Origin: Neoceratodus forsteri
Lineage: Eukaryota; Chordata; Ceratodontiformes; Ceratodontidae
DNA length: 64,000 bases
Direction: 5' to 3'
NCBI GenBank assembly: GCA_016271365.2
Contig: CM028129.1
Coordinates: forward strand, 1,002,615,501 to 1,002,679,500
Shown here: positions 53,587-64,000 of the stretch, one piece after another
Layout of the letters: every line of letters starts with the position of its first letter
Numbering within the stretch: position 1 is the stretch's first letter
The notes under the pieces: model-generated
Databases searched by the model: none
Seen by the model: only the letters and a program-made list of their open reading frames with translations
What the model was told of the DNA's origin: nothing
Program-made: the position numbers and the translations under genes

Positions 53587-54582
53587 GCAATAAACCATGA
53601 CAGGGTGTGGGTGATGCTGGGTTTACCCACGTCTGGTGTGTGGCCTAGTGACCAAGCCTCACCTGGTGTGGGTAAATCCCTGCATCACCCACACTCTGGA
53701 GTGGTTTATTGTGATTATACAATGCCCCCCATCACTTTTTGAAAGAAAAAAAAAAGAAAAATAATTTTTTCCTTATTTAAAATTTTTTCATTAATTTATT
53801 CTTGCACCAAAAAAAGTAGTTCCATGTTTCCAGGTAAAATAGGTGGAGAGACAGCCCCATTTTGTAATAGTATAGCTGTAAATCTGAAGTTTCTTTTTTT
53901 ATTATTATTTATTTTGTTATTTTAGCAAGGGCTGCTCACTTTGCTACCAGCTATTTGGTTGAGTGATCCTGGGACAGGTTATGAGTCTGCTGTGAGGCAG
54001 GGTGCATGGGAGAGCATGGGAGTGTTATGCTGTGATCGGGAACCTCATGGCACTGCAATGGACATGAGCGGCAGTAAATGTTATATGAGGCAGAGAAATT
54101 TTGGTGCTGTCAGTTGCCATCATGGTCCATTGTTCATGTGGCAATCAGCTTCTGTGTTTCCTTGCCTGGAAAGTTTGCAGTCAGAAATGAGGATTGTGCT
54201 GGGAGCGATATGAGTGTAATGGAGGGAGAGGGACACACAGATAGTGGGGCTGTATTGGGAGCAGCTGACAGGTGAGCCGGGTGTCAGCACGATTCATGGG
54301 AGACTATTTTTTAAGAGATCTAGAATGGACTGTACAGGACAGGGAGTGCAGGTTGTAAGTGTCAGACAAAGAAAAGCTTTCCTTTTTTTTTTAAATTTTG
54401 GATGAGTTTCTGGTTGCTGGTAGCGCAACGAATCAAGATGACAGTGTTTAGAGGTTGAATTGGGGTTGGACTGTTTTTTCTGTATTTTTCGAGCCTTTTC
54501 ACAGCTGGCACTTCTTCCTGTTGGTAATGCTAAAATTTACAACAGGGTAAGGTTGCCAGCTGACCAATGAAATCAAAGCATT
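53587..54582. mobile_element. TTAA-flanked 1.0-kb element with one terminal hairpin
   Basis: TTAA lies at 53583-53586 and 54583-54586. The left end, GCAATAAACCATGACAGGG, matches the right end of the 3.7-kb element, and the 53600-53720 hairpin matches too (CAGGGTGTGGGTGATGC against its complement near 53690). The sequence after the hairpin (TTATACAATGCCCC) is also shared. The right end (AATGCTTTGATTTCATTGG in reverse complement) has no hairpin. Removing it with one TTAA rejoins the LINE frame (…IIQWVL then KYTDYTLMG…). No transposase is seen. Confidence 0.85.
53600..53720. repeat. Terminal hairpin of the 1.0-kb TTAA element
   Basis: CAGGGTGTGGGTGATGC pairs with GCATCACCCACACTCTG; inward, GGGTTTACCC pairs with GGGTAAATCCC and the loop holds GGTGTGTGGCCTAGTGACC. 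Organisation is the same as 42075-42235. Confidence 0.88.
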
Positions 54583-55790
54583 TTAAGTACCCATTGTATA
54601 ATTGTTGTTTCTTTCCATGTGAGGGATACACACTTGTCTGAACTGAAACTCATGCCATTATTTATTGCCCATTCTTCTATGGCTAAAATATCTTTTTTTA
54701 ATTTCTCTATTTGTGTATTGTTTTGCACTACTGCAACTATTTTTGAGTCATCAGCGAATTTAACTGTCCAGTTGGAAATGTTTTTGTCAAGGTCAGAGGT
54801 GAATACGCTAAACAGGGTCGGTGCCAGAAGAGAGCCCTGGGGTCCCACTTGTCACCTGTTTTGTTCTGGATTTGCACCCTCTTATACAAACTTCCTGTGT
54901 TCTGTTGTCAAGCCAATTGGATATCCAGTGTACTACTGATCTGTCTATATTAAGTTTATGTAATTTGTTAATTAGTGTTGAATGTGGTACTTCATCAAAT
55001 GCTTTCTCAAAGTCCAAAAAGTTGACATCTACTGGTTGGTTGAAAGAAAGTGCCTGACTTACTTTTTTGTAGAATTCCAGGAGGTTTGTTGTACAGGATC
55101 TGCCCTTTTTAAATCCATGCTGATTTATATCTGAGATATTTTTGTTCTTGAATTCTATTTCTAACTTGTTTTTTATTATCGTTTCCATTATTTTACACAG
55201 TAAGCATGTGAGACTAATTGGTCTGTAGTTGGATGGATTAGATTTATGGCCCTTTTTGTAAATCGGGACTATTGTGGCTTTCTTCCAGCCTTCTGGGATT
55301 ACCCCTGATTGAATGAATCAAGTGAAAAGGGCTGCTGGGGGGCTGCTATCCATTCCCTTGTTTCTTTGATTAATCTTGGTTTGAGCTCATCTGATCCTGC
55401 TGACTTATTTATGTTAATCCATTCCAGTTGTTTTTCCATTCCAATTGTTCTATCACTTCCTTCCCAGAGATTGTTAACTTTTTTACAGTAGTTTGATCAG
55501 GAATGGTGGTGGGGGTATTATTGGGGCACTTTGTTTAATACACTGAAGCAAAATAGTCATTAAATATGCTTGCCATGTGTATTAGTTCCCTGACCTCTGT
55601 TCCATCCTTGATTATTGGTCCTACTGATCTATTCATGCTTTTGTTATTTACATAAGCATAGAATGCTTTTCCATTATGTTTTTTGTGAGCTATTTTCAAT
55701 CTCTCTTTTTCTAATTTAATTAGTTTTTTACTGGCATTTAAAGCTTATTTATATTTTGCTTTATTGTAAGCATTGTCATCCTTATTCATG
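54583..55790 (-). pseudogene. CR1-like LINE reverse transcriptase
   Basis: Minus-strand blocks: KATIVPIYKKGHKSN-type near 55285-55230, METIIKNKLEIEF (55188 on), INQHGFKKGRSCTTNLLEFY (55128-55069), motif A VNFLDFEKAFDEVPHSTLI (55035-54976), WISNWLDNRTQEV, VTSGT, then after a frameshift FSVFTSDLDKN and catalytic VKFADDSKIVAVV (54765-54727), and WAINNGMSFSSDKCV. One clear frameshift near 54840; otherwise long open stretches. Confidence 0.9.
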
Positions 55791-55815
55791 GCTTTGTAAG
55801 TTGCATTTTAATTTT

Positions 55816-56384
55816 TTTTTTTGAAATTACTCTTTATTCCTCCTCCCAGCCTGCCACCTCCGACCCTTCAGGGAGGACAATTGGACATCCCACTGCCTGG
55901 AACCTTACCCATACAGACCACCAGACCCCATGGAGCCGCGGATTACCCCCACGGGCGGGGACGAGGTGGGGCTCAAACCTCTCATTTACATGCCATCAGT
56001 CTGTGGTCTGCTGGGCACAGGCAAATCGTGGGCACGCCACGGTCCTCCCATCTTCCCGGCTGAGGCAGGCTTGTTCCATGTTTTCTCCCTCCCCAAGCAG
56101 CCAACGACCTCTTCTGACATCATGACGCACGCACCGACGTCCGTGCTGCTCAAAGGCCAGCCATCCCCTAGTGGGGCTTGCAGTTCCTCGAGCCTCCACT
56201 CGGGGTCATGCAAGTGTCGGGCATCAGCCAAATCCCTCCCCGGAGAAGGTGAGCTGTCATTGGACGCCCAAGCCTGTCTCCCCCCGGCCGACCCACTGAC
56301 GACCCGAGTCCGCTCCTGAACCCGGGTCGCCAGCGTGGAGTGAGGTGTGGCATCCAGTGCCTCAACCCTCAGCGCCACCGGGCC
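55816..56384 (-). mobile_element. tRNA-like SINE, copy 3, minus strand
   Basis: TGCATTTTAATTTT (55802-55815) and TGCATTTTTATTTT (56385-56398) form a 14-bp duplication with one mismatch. On the minus strand the head reads GGCCCGGTGGCGCTGAGGG, with B-box-like GGGTTCAGGAGC near 56315, a middle block GACAGCTCACCTTCTCC and a T-run on plus (A-tail) at 55816-55824. It interrupts the CR1-like LINE between endonuclease and RT. The many open frames here reflect G+C-rich SINE sequence. Confidence 0.9.
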
Positions 56385-56576
56385 TGCATTTTTATTTTGA
56401 TAGCTTTTATGATTTTTTTTGAGAACCAAATAGGTATCTTCCCTTTTTTATTATATACTTTTTTATCGGGAACAAATTTTTTTCCAAATCTAGCAAAAGT
56501 TGCTTGAATTCATTCCAGTACAGGTTAAGATCTTCCTTGTTAGGTGATAGTTCCCATTTCCATACTTTCAACCTTT

Positions 56577-56995
56577 CTATGACTGAGGAGAAATCTTCCT
56601 TGGCATAGTTTTTAACTGTTGTGTTACCGTTGATGGGAGGAATATGTGTATTAACATTGAAAGTGATGACCCCATTGTCACTATTAAAAAGTGGTCCCTC
56701 AGTTCTAATGTTGTGTATATGATCCTCCGTATTGTAATGACATCTAGTGTATTCATGCCTCTTGTGGGCACCTTAATTGTGTTAAACCATTTGCTGTAAT
56801 TGTTTTTATAAATGTATTTTCCATGTGATTGGGAGCTGTTAGTTTACCCCAATTGATCCCTTGTATATTCAGATCTCCCATTATTATGACGTCCTTCCTA
56901 TGGGTGATTTCTTTTATATTTTCTAACAGGTGTATTATGATCCTGAATGTGGATGTCTGAGGCCTATGGCAAATACCTAATGTAAGCTTTTGCAT
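56577..56995 (-). pseudogene. CR1-like LINE endonuclease, C-terminal half
   Basis: The minus strand reads KLTLGICHRPQ (near 56990), VIIMGDLNIQGINWGKLTA (56882-56826; GD-x-N metal site), then LDVIIT and a decayed SDH region (ELRDHFLIVT, near 56690). The nuclease start (before 57000) is poorly preserved. Frame break at about 56760. Confidence 0.8.
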
Positions 56996-57429
56996 CCTGT
57001 CTAGTTATTTCTATCCACAATATTTCAATTAAGGAGCCCTGCTGATTATTTGCAGTTAGTTTGTTATAAATTATATTATCTCTAATATAAAATGTTATTC
57101 CTCCTCCTCTTTTATTTAGTCTGTCGTGATGTATTAAATTATATCCTCTTACATTCCTGTTCCATCAGTTAATATTCCACCAGGTCTCAGTGGTTGCAGC
57201 AGCATCAATGTTTTTTTTCTTTCAATAGGATTTCTAGTTCTGTGATTTTTATTATGTTTAAACTTCTGGCATTTCTTAATAATATGTTCATCCCCCACCT
57301 TTTGGTCATATCCTTAGTCTTTTTCCTTTTAGTTGTCGTACATCCCTGTTTACTATCTGGTTCCCTATGAGTACTGGTATTTGAGTCCCCTTACCCCTTA
57401 TCAGTTAGTTTAAACATTTGTTTATGAAT

Positions 57430-57930
57430 GTTGCAATGGATTTTCCCAGTGATGCTCTTCATTTCCTATTTAAGTGCAACCCATCCCTTCCGTACAGGCT
57501 TGTATCGCTTAAAATGACTCCTATGTGTTAGGCATTTTATGTTGTTTTGCAGACACCACTTCCTTAACCATTTGTATATCTGCTTAATTTTCTGGTTTTA
57601 TAGTAACTCATATGGAGGACAGGGAGGATTTCTGAAAAACAGATGTTGTTGTACCATTTGTTCAGCTTTGTTTTCAGGGCCATATAGTTCTTTTTTATAT
57701 CCTTTATGATATTATTATTTATATCATTTGTTCTCTTATGTACAATGGTTAATGGATTTTGGCCTGCATCCTTTAGTACCTTATCTAATTCTTTCTCTAT
57801 ATTCTTGATTTTTGCCCCACATAGGTACTACACATTCTGTTGATTTTATCTGGATTGCATATTAATCTATCACAGTACTTAGAATCACCTAAAACAATTG
57901 TTTGATGTGGGTTGGTTGTATTATTTGGGG
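57430..57930 (-). pseudogene. SGNH-esterase-like part of CR1-like LINE ORF1
   Basis: Broken minus-strand frames show VLGDSKYCDRL (near 57895-57860, the 'GDS' block), NPLTIVHKRTNDINNN (near 57765-57715, equivalent to 'GTND'), ICFSEILPVLHMSYYKTRKL (near 57635-57575) and SLYGRDGLHLNRK (57505-57467, the 'DG.HLN' block with catalytic Asp and His). This four-block order is that of the esterase domain in ORF1 of CR1/L3-group LINEs. At least three frameshifts. Confidence 0.75.
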
Positions 57931-57934
57931 GATT

Positions 57935-58510
57935 TTATATATTCTGACTTCCATTACTGGTACTTGTTGTTGCCCCCTGGCTAATCAATTGCTGGGCATT
58001 CTGGCTCTGTTCAATATCTTCATTTGTTTCCATGTTGCTCTCAGTATTAAGAAGTGAGAACCTATTCTTTGTAGCTAGGTTTGGGTCAACCTGAGGTTTA
58101 TGTATCTGGTTTCCCCTTTTTCTTGGGTTTTGTTGTACCACTGTCCCATCGTCATCACTATCATCTGTCCTCTCATTACATATTATGTTGGTTAGTCTGA
58201 TGTTGCTGATTAGTGAGTTAATGTTGCTCTTGCCTGGCTGGTTAGCATTTAGTCTTATTTCCATATTTTTTTGTGAGTCTTCTATCTGGTCTAGTCTAGT
58301 ACCAAGTTCTAACAGTTCCTTTAACAGTTGTTTATTGGTTAGACATTTCTCATATCTGAATTCCCCCTTTATTAACTTATTTTTGATTAATAAATACATA
58401 TTGCATTCTATGCATTTAAAACCTACGTCCCAATTGAGAGTGATAATAGTATCACTTGCTATGCTTGTTGTGGCTGCTGCAGTACTTTGCTGTGGTACTA
58501 GGCAGGCCAT
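57935..58510 (-). pseudogene. CR1-like LINE ORF1, N-terminal region
   Basis: A 191-residue open frame starts MACLVPQQSTAA at 58510. It has a CIECNMYLLI motif, whose close cysteines (with Cys in EKCLTNKQ) could bind zinc, a predicted coiled coil (LLKELLELGTRLDQIEDSQK, near 58320-58261), then an acidic/polar linker (TDDSDDDGTVV). It leads into the esterase-like part. ORF1 of this group binds RNA and self-associates. Although open, it belongs to a broken element. Confidence 0.65.
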
Positions 58511-58524
58511 GTTTCAATAGATAT

Positions 58525-59665
58525 GTATCTGCATTCCTAGTGTCTTTGGGAGTACTTAACAGACAGTCAGGGTAACCCCCTATAATTCTTTCTAATTCCC
58601 TACTGACTGGTTTATAACTTAGTCAAGCTTTACAAGAACACCTGGTAGTAGTGCAGGTTACCTTATGTATAATGGATGGCTCTAATTCCCAGCCATTCCA
58701 GCCAGACACACCTGATATGCGTTAAATGTACATATCTTTGCACGCTTCTCTGCGGAGGTATGAAAATTGCCAGAACTAGTGGATGGTATACCTGCAGGAT
58801 CTTGTTCTGTAGGGGCCCCCTGTAGTTCTTCACTTATTTGTGAAAAAGACTCCCAGGTCAGATCCATGACACATTTACCATCGGCTGCTTTCATCCAGCC
58901 GTCATTCACTAATGCAGATTCAGCTGACCATTCTTGAAAGTTAATCATAACATCCTAAGCTGGTAAAGAAAAAGCCATCTGTATAGTGTTTTGAAATGTT
59001 ATAGTTCTATCAGGCCATTCCATAGAAGTACATACAAGTGAAAATGTCATTAGCCTCCAGCTGATTGTTAATGACAGCTGTGTCTGTTGGTGCCAAAAGT
59101 CAGTGGTCACTTTCCATAACAGAATTCACAGCAGTATGAGGTGCACAAAGACCATTGTTTGTTACTGTTCCAGATTCTATCATCTGTGGAGTGCAGTCTT
59201 CAAGTTGTTCCAAGTTATAAGGCTAACGTACATTTGCAGGCTGGACCACCTCATTAATCACTGCTTCTTCTGTCTGGTGCATAATAAAGCATTCCAGCAA
59301 GGCCGCCTCTACTCCATCTCTGATTCAAAATCCATTTCTTCATTCTCTGTCAAAACAATTACCGGGATTGGGAACGTGCCTCAGCCTGCCATGGAAAAGT
59401 GTCCATCTCTTCGTCCATCTCCACACCATCTGCCATCTTGCAAAGCAAGACAGCAGCTCCCCTTACCAATGAGTAGGCTAATTTTCCTGGTGTCCTGATG
59501 AAATTTTCCCCATTCACTAAAAATACCACCAACAGTTTAATCTGGTTCAGTGTCAGTTGCCATCCATCTGTACCCCTTCCCCCAGGACGAGGCTGAAAAT
59601 AGGCAGAACTGTCTAGTCATCCTTTCCTGGTCAATAAAAACTAAATAAATAAATAATTTGACAGA
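58525..59665 (+). other. Unassigned stretch, possibly a plus-strand retroposon
   Basis: It ends with CAATAAAAACTAAATAAATA (59629-59655), resembling a retroposon tail. A 131-residue frame (59103-59498, +) and an 88-residue frame (58948-58682, -) exist, but neither shows a domain I recognise. The right flank is L1-type ORF1 sequence. Confidence 0.35.
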
Positions 59666-59689
59666 CTTTATCAGGGGTATCACAGACTA

Positions 59690-60250
59690 TTTGGGGGTCA
59701 CTGGTACTCTTACTAGAAATTACTAAAAAGGCAGGGTATTTCATATAGTAACTCCATCCCTCTTCTGAAGCAACTGTCTGACTTCTGTGAATTCTTTTCA
59801 TCTGTTCACATTTTGTGTTACAAAATCTTGAAAAGATATATACGCTCCCTCCTCCAAATTAGTTGTTTCCTGTCTCTGGCTATTCTTAGAATTTCCTTCT
59901 TGGCAATGTAGAGTAAAAAATTCACAGTTATGGGTCAGGGTCTGCTGCCAGGTGAGGGGTGGGGGCCAAAGAACAATGTGCCCTTTCAATGTCTAATGGC
60001 CACTGCCACTGTTGCTGTAATAACTCTGAGAAGAATTGTTGCAGAAAAGAGCTCATGCTATTTCCTTCCATCCCCTCTAGCAGTCCAACAATTGTTATAT
60101 TATTTCTTCTCCCCCTATTCTCAACAGCCTCAAGTTTCTGTAGGAGATAATTAATTTGTGTTTTGTGGAGCTCTGTGGCACTCTCCATCTGACTCGATTT
60201 CAACCATTGTAGCCTTTATTTCCTTAATGTCTATCAGAATACTGCCAGCA
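59690..60250 (-). pseudogene. L1-type LINE ORF1 remnant
   Basis: The minus strand reads LLQKLEAVENRGRRNNITIV (60143-60084) then GLLEGMEGN, matching the coiled coil to RRM junction of L1 ORF1p ('ENRSRRNNIRI.GLPE..EG'). It continues with a IERAHCSLAP block (near 59990), and in other frames FQDFVTQNVNRMKRIHRS (59830-59790) and YEIPCLF near 59740, the C-terminal domain. ORF1p is an RNA-binding chaperone. The corresponding ORF2 is not seen next to it. Confidence 0.75.
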
Positions 60251-61776
60251 TGTTTTAATGTTCGTTAGTTCAGCCTTGTTGTGTCCTCCAGCAGCAGCAG
60301 GCTGCCCAAGATGCATTACAGTTTTGATCGTATCTGCAGACCACTCTCCCAGAGTGCCATTTAGCATTACTGGTGAATTTCATTTGAACAGAAAACATTT
60401 AAAAACAAATGAAATAGCACAAGTTTGGTGTTTTCATTAGCCTGATTTTTACAGATGAAATCGGTCACTTTAAAAGTGGAAAATAAAACTTTGCAGGGCA
60501 AAATCTGGAATAAACCATGTGGTGCTGACAGAGCTATTAAATTACACCACCATCTTCTTTGGCACCATGCACATGCTGCAACAGTTGTTTTAATATTTCC
60601 TTTTTGTGCTATGTTTTCAGTATTACTCTGTATTGTAGTTAGAGTTAACTAGACAGTCCTTGTATTCATCTTCATATTAAACAATTAGGCACAACACTGT
60701 CATGTTGACAAATATCTGTAACCCCCCAGGAGTTGTGTTATTATGCCTTTAAGAGTGTCTCTTGACCTCTAGAGTGATGCAGTTTCTATGCCCTTGGAGG
60801 ACTGGGTCAGCTGGTCTGCCTGGCATTCAAACAGGAGGAGTCAGTATTCTCTGGTGAAGGACAGGGATTCTACTGAGTCAAAGTGGTGGGAGGCTAGTGC
60901 CTGACACACTGTGCCAGCTCCCACTGTCTGTAGGTTTCTTTGTAGAGGCTGGCATCATAGAAAAAGTGCTAGTTTGTGTCAGCTGCCAACGAACAAAGAC
61001 CTCAGAAGGGGGGGGGGGTGCCCATCTCCAGAAGGAGAAAACTCCATTTTAAAGAATTGTTCAGAGGTCTGTCTGTGAGAGAAAGTGTATCAGAGAGTGC
61101 TGTGGGCTAAGGATCTGAGGTGATATTTAATCTTTATCAGATGTACAGTGTTTGGTTGGCACTTAGCAGTGCCCATCCTCCTCAGGATGTGGGATTGTCT
61201 CTGACAGGATGACAATTTCAGTCTGCAGTGGAGTGTTACCTCAGAAAATGTCTGGTGTGGGCCATTCTGCCTGTTAATGAAGATGTGTCATGCCCGGTAG
61301 GCGCCTCAGCTATGTCCAGATGGACTCAGTGTCTATGACCAGAAAGTTGCAGTGAAGACTATGAAGAGAACAGAGAAAGGATGTGTTCTGTTGAGGACAG
61401 AGTGGATCCTTAGAAACCCTTACAGGATCAAGTGGCACTAAAATGCTACTAGCCAAGAGACTGTGAATTAGCTCAGTGACTAGTGTCTAGGAAAATGGGC
61501 CACCAAAAGCACGTTAGACTCCAACTCAGGTTTAGGAGTGGGGGACCTTTGGAGTAAATGTACTTCCTCTTGAGGCCAGAAAGAGATGAATAAAGTACCC
61601 TACCAGGGTTGTTTTCAATCCAGAAGTGCCAGGAAAATACCACCTTACAGTGTCGAACAAATGAAGTGTGCCAACTGGAAAAAAGTTAACATCATTTGAG
61701 CTCAAGAAAATAAAGGATCCTGTTGTGTTTTCTTAAACAAATCTGTTAGGAAGTTCAATTTGTTTGCTTCCAAGTT
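60251..61776. other. No gene seen; possible LTR-like start at 60717
   Basis: No coding sequence is recognised on either strand. TGTAACCCCCCAGGAGTTGT at 60717, followed by TATGCCTTTAAGAG, has the look of a vertebrate Gypsy LTR start. AATAAA occurs at 61590. No partner LTR or matching end is visible. A ten-G run lies at 61008-61017. Confidence 0.3.
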
Positions 61777-62297
61777 TTTTTTTTTTAGTTTTTTATTTTA
61801 TTTATGCTCTTTTTGTCCCTTGCCTTGTTGGTACCTCAAGTTTGGCCACGGACCCCTGTTCTGCTTCACATTAGTCGACCTCCTCAATACCCCCTGGTTT
61901 CCCCTCCAGGGTGGGGCCACAGCACTCAGCTCCCCCATTAAGTACTGTGGACACTGGGATAGGTTGAGGAGTCAGCCTGAAGTAATGGAACCGGGGGAGG
62001 ACATCATCTAGGCATCGGCGGTAGGAGTTTTCTCCCTTTAGGCAGGCGGGGATGTGCAATGATGTCCGACGTCTGCCCCACCCCCTGACACTTGCTGGCA
62101 TCTGGTCATTGCAGTATTCCTGGCTCTTGCCAGGGTCTGTCAAGGGCCAGACACACTCCCACCCTCCCCCGAGAAGGAGAGCTGTCCATGGACACTCCAT
62201 CCTTCTCCCCGGCCGGCCTCCGCAGCCCTGGTCCATTCCTGAACCCAGGTTGCTGGCATCACAAATGGAAATCCAATCACTGTGCTGACAGGAGGGC
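61777..62297 (-). mobile_element. tRNA-like SINE, copy 4, minus strand
   Basis: Perfect 16-bp duplication TGTTTGCTTCCAAGTT at 61761-61776 and 62298-62313. The minus strand has head sequence, a B-box-like CTGGGTTCAGGAATGG near 62240, a middle block GACAGCTCTCCTTCTCGGGG, and a T-rich plus-strand end (61777-61808) as the A-tail. Block order is as in copies 1-3. Confidence 0.93.
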
Positions 62298-62313
62298 TGT
62301 TTGCTTCCAAGTT

Positions 62314-64000
62314 ATGTTACCTCCTCCTTAACGCTGCAACCTAGCCAGCCTGCCATGTGTCAGTGGATGTCCAGAAGTCACCCCAGTGCTCAGGAGGTCA
62401 AGTAAATTGACTTTCTTTCTTAGTGTAGCACCCCTCCCAGGAGACTAACACCATTGATACCCCTAGACAGCTGGGAGGGGCCACCCTGCAATACCTATTA
62501 AATACAAATAGTAAATGTAGTCTGAGAAGCTATGCTGAGGCACATACATTAATGCCCAGACAGGTAATTAATGTGAACCTGTCAGTATCCTACCTTTACT
62601 CAGCTTAAAATATTATGTAATCCCACAAAAAAATAAAATACAAACTACGCAGTACCGCCTGCTAACAATATATCACTTGCATGTTTTGCTACGGGTACCT
62701 TAATAAAAGTATCTAAAAAGGTAAATGAATTTACCCACAAGTGACCTTCCTAATCTCTAATTAACAGCATAACATATAATATATGACTATACTACAATAA
62801 AAAAAATGATATACAAAAAGCACAAAACAGTCCTAAAGTGTCCATTTTGTTACAGCACAGCTGTGTAGTGAAAGAATGAGACCTGTAATACTGTACTTAA
62901 CATCCAGTGTTCAGGGACACTGCTTCTTGGTATTGGTGACTGGTGAGAGAGTCCCAATTTGTGAGCAGTTCAGCTTTCCCACAAAATTTCTTCCACTAGA
63001 AAGGTCCTTTCTATTTCAAAGTTTATAAACTACATGAGCCCAGTCCTCTCCTATTGCCTAATAGGTCAATTTCCTCATCTATTGCAAATTGGACTTTAAA
63101 GTGCCTAAGTGCTCTGTGGGATAAATAAAACAGCTAGTACTACCATACTGAATAGGAATGACCTAGCAAGCTGTACTGCCTTGGTGTAAAATAATATACT
63201 GTATCCCCTTTAACTCTCTGAATGAGGCAACTCCCGAGACTTCAAGAACTCGGTGTTGATTTCTTTATAGTAGTTACTAATGGAGAATAGATTGCAATTA
63301 TTATCCCCTTTTTATCTTTTTTTTTTTTTTATTAAATTTTTCTTGTCTTGGCCCATCATCCCTCTGGGCCTTGATTCCCATCTCTAAACCTCCCTCCCCC
63401 AAAAATGAACTAACCAAAGGTGTAGGATTGTTCCAAACTGCAGTCCATCTGGACCACTATTTAACCCCCTTTGTAGTCATCGGCAAAAAAAAAAAAAAAC
63501 TTTCTACTACACCCCTTCATTAAATCCATAATATTTTGGACAAGCCTTAATTTAGCTACTGAACTGGTTTCCTACTGTCCCCATAATCCCTCCTGACTCC
63601 TTCTCATCAGAGTTGGCACATCAGTATACATGGATTAATGTATCAAGTACAGATCCTGAGACCTTTGGGTTTATTTCCATAAGGTACTACATTTGTCTAG
63701 GCTTGCATCTCTTACAAATGCTTATTTCCCACACTGGTCTCAGATTTCCACTATCTCCCAATCCATCATAACCCCTTCCCAATAAAAATAGCACAGGAAA
63801 TGCTTATACATTAATGAAGCAGATAAATACATTGAGGTCAGTAGATTCTCTTATATATAGCTCCTGCAGTGCAGCTAGCATTTACGAGGTCTGTTGAGAT
63901 ATCTTCCACATACCTGAATCAAAAATTCACATAATTCAAAGGGCTTCAAAAATGTTCTCCAGTTTCTCCTTTATGCATTTTGGGCTTCTTTTGGAGAATC
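62314..64000. other. No gene seen
   Basis: A+T-rich sequence with simple runs: poly-T at 63319-63331 and poly-A at 63486-63500. TGTAGCACCCCTCCCAG (62434) and CTGGGAGGGGCCACCCTGCA (62471) form a short inverted repeat. I recognise no coding domain or element boundary. Confidence 0.5.

Larger units (their letters stand above)
52885..58520 (-). mobile_element. Nearly complete CR1-like LINE, minus strand, with SINE and TTAA element inside
   Basis: Order on the minus strand: ORF1 head (58510-57935), esterase-like ORF1 part (57930-57430), endonuclease (56995-56577), linker/RT (about 55790-54583), RT C-terminal (53582-53249), 3' UTR to about 52885. Interruptions are a SINE (55816-56384) and a TTAA element (53587-54582). 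It sits at the 5' side of LINE copy B ORF1. The clade (CR1/L3 group) is inferred from ORF1 esterase and RT style. Confidence 0.85.

Noticed and set aside
55930..56429. Open frames of 129 and 147 residues on both strands
   Set aside because: They fall in SINE copy 3, bounded by a target-site duplication; the composition explains the openness.
59103..59498. 131-residue frame on the plus strand as a possible gene
   Set aside because: No domain, splice context or codon signal could be supported. It is kept only as part of an unassigned stretch.
62434..62492. TGTAGCACCCC… as another LTR of the giant-LTR Gypsy family
   Set aside because: Only the first few bases resemble TGTAGTGCCCC. The following sequence differs and no second LTR is present.

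Overview
The window looks like gene-poor, transposon-saturated intergenic DNA from a vertebrate with a very large genome. I found no host exon, tRNA gene, rRNA gene or CRISPR array. The mix of elements is a DIRS-type tyrosine-recombinase retrotransposon, L2-like, CR1-like and L1/Tx1-like LINEs, a Ty3/Gypsy element with unusually long LTRs, a MIR-like CORE-SINE, an unnamed tRNA-like SINE family and many palindromic DNA repeats. This mix suggests a lungfish or amphibian (caecilian or salamander). The species assignment is inference; the sequence only supports 'vertebrate with diverse retroelements'.

Layout. 1-3404: a plus-strand L2-like LINE, split by a SINE and by an 870-bp insertion. 3405 to about 11000: a decayed DIRS-like element. 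Its gag is split by a minus-strand L2-like LINE (4107-6989), and its RT carries an in-frame triplication (7857-8084). 11706-12490: a long inverted repeat about 0.8 kb across. 13334-29929: one Ty3/Gypsy element with LTRs of about 3.2-3.7 kb. It is interrupted by a SINE in the 5' LTR, an L2-like LINE directly after the 5' LTR, and a CR1 LINE inside integrase. 29930 to about 45400: a minus-strand L1/Tx1-like LINE (copy A) cut into at least seven collinear pieces. The cuts are a palindromic dimer with a CR1 inside it, a mixed insertion containing a MIR-like SINE and a hairpin, a hairpin-bearing element, a palindrome monomer, and a 3.7-kb element flanked by TTAA that itself contains a CR1. About 45450-52880: a second L1/Tx1-like LINE (copy B) in the same orientation. 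52885-58520: a nearly complete minus-strand CR1-like LINE with ORF1 (zinc-binding-like head and SGNH-esterase-like region), endonuclease and RT. It is interrupted by a SINE and by a second TTAA element. 59690-60250: an L1-type ORF1 remnant. 61777-62297: another SINE copy. The rest is unassigned.

These genes do not work together. The window is a stratified record of insertions into insertions. The most informative results come from rejoining interrupted reading frames. Two TTAA-flanked insertions (38539-42235 and 53587-54582) sit in LINE coding sequence so exactly that removing the insert plus one TTAA restores the frame. They share a terminal hairpin that I do not recognise. Four copies of one tRNA-like SINE family each have 14-16-bp target-site duplications. 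One palindromic repeat occurs both as a monomer and as an inverted dimer.
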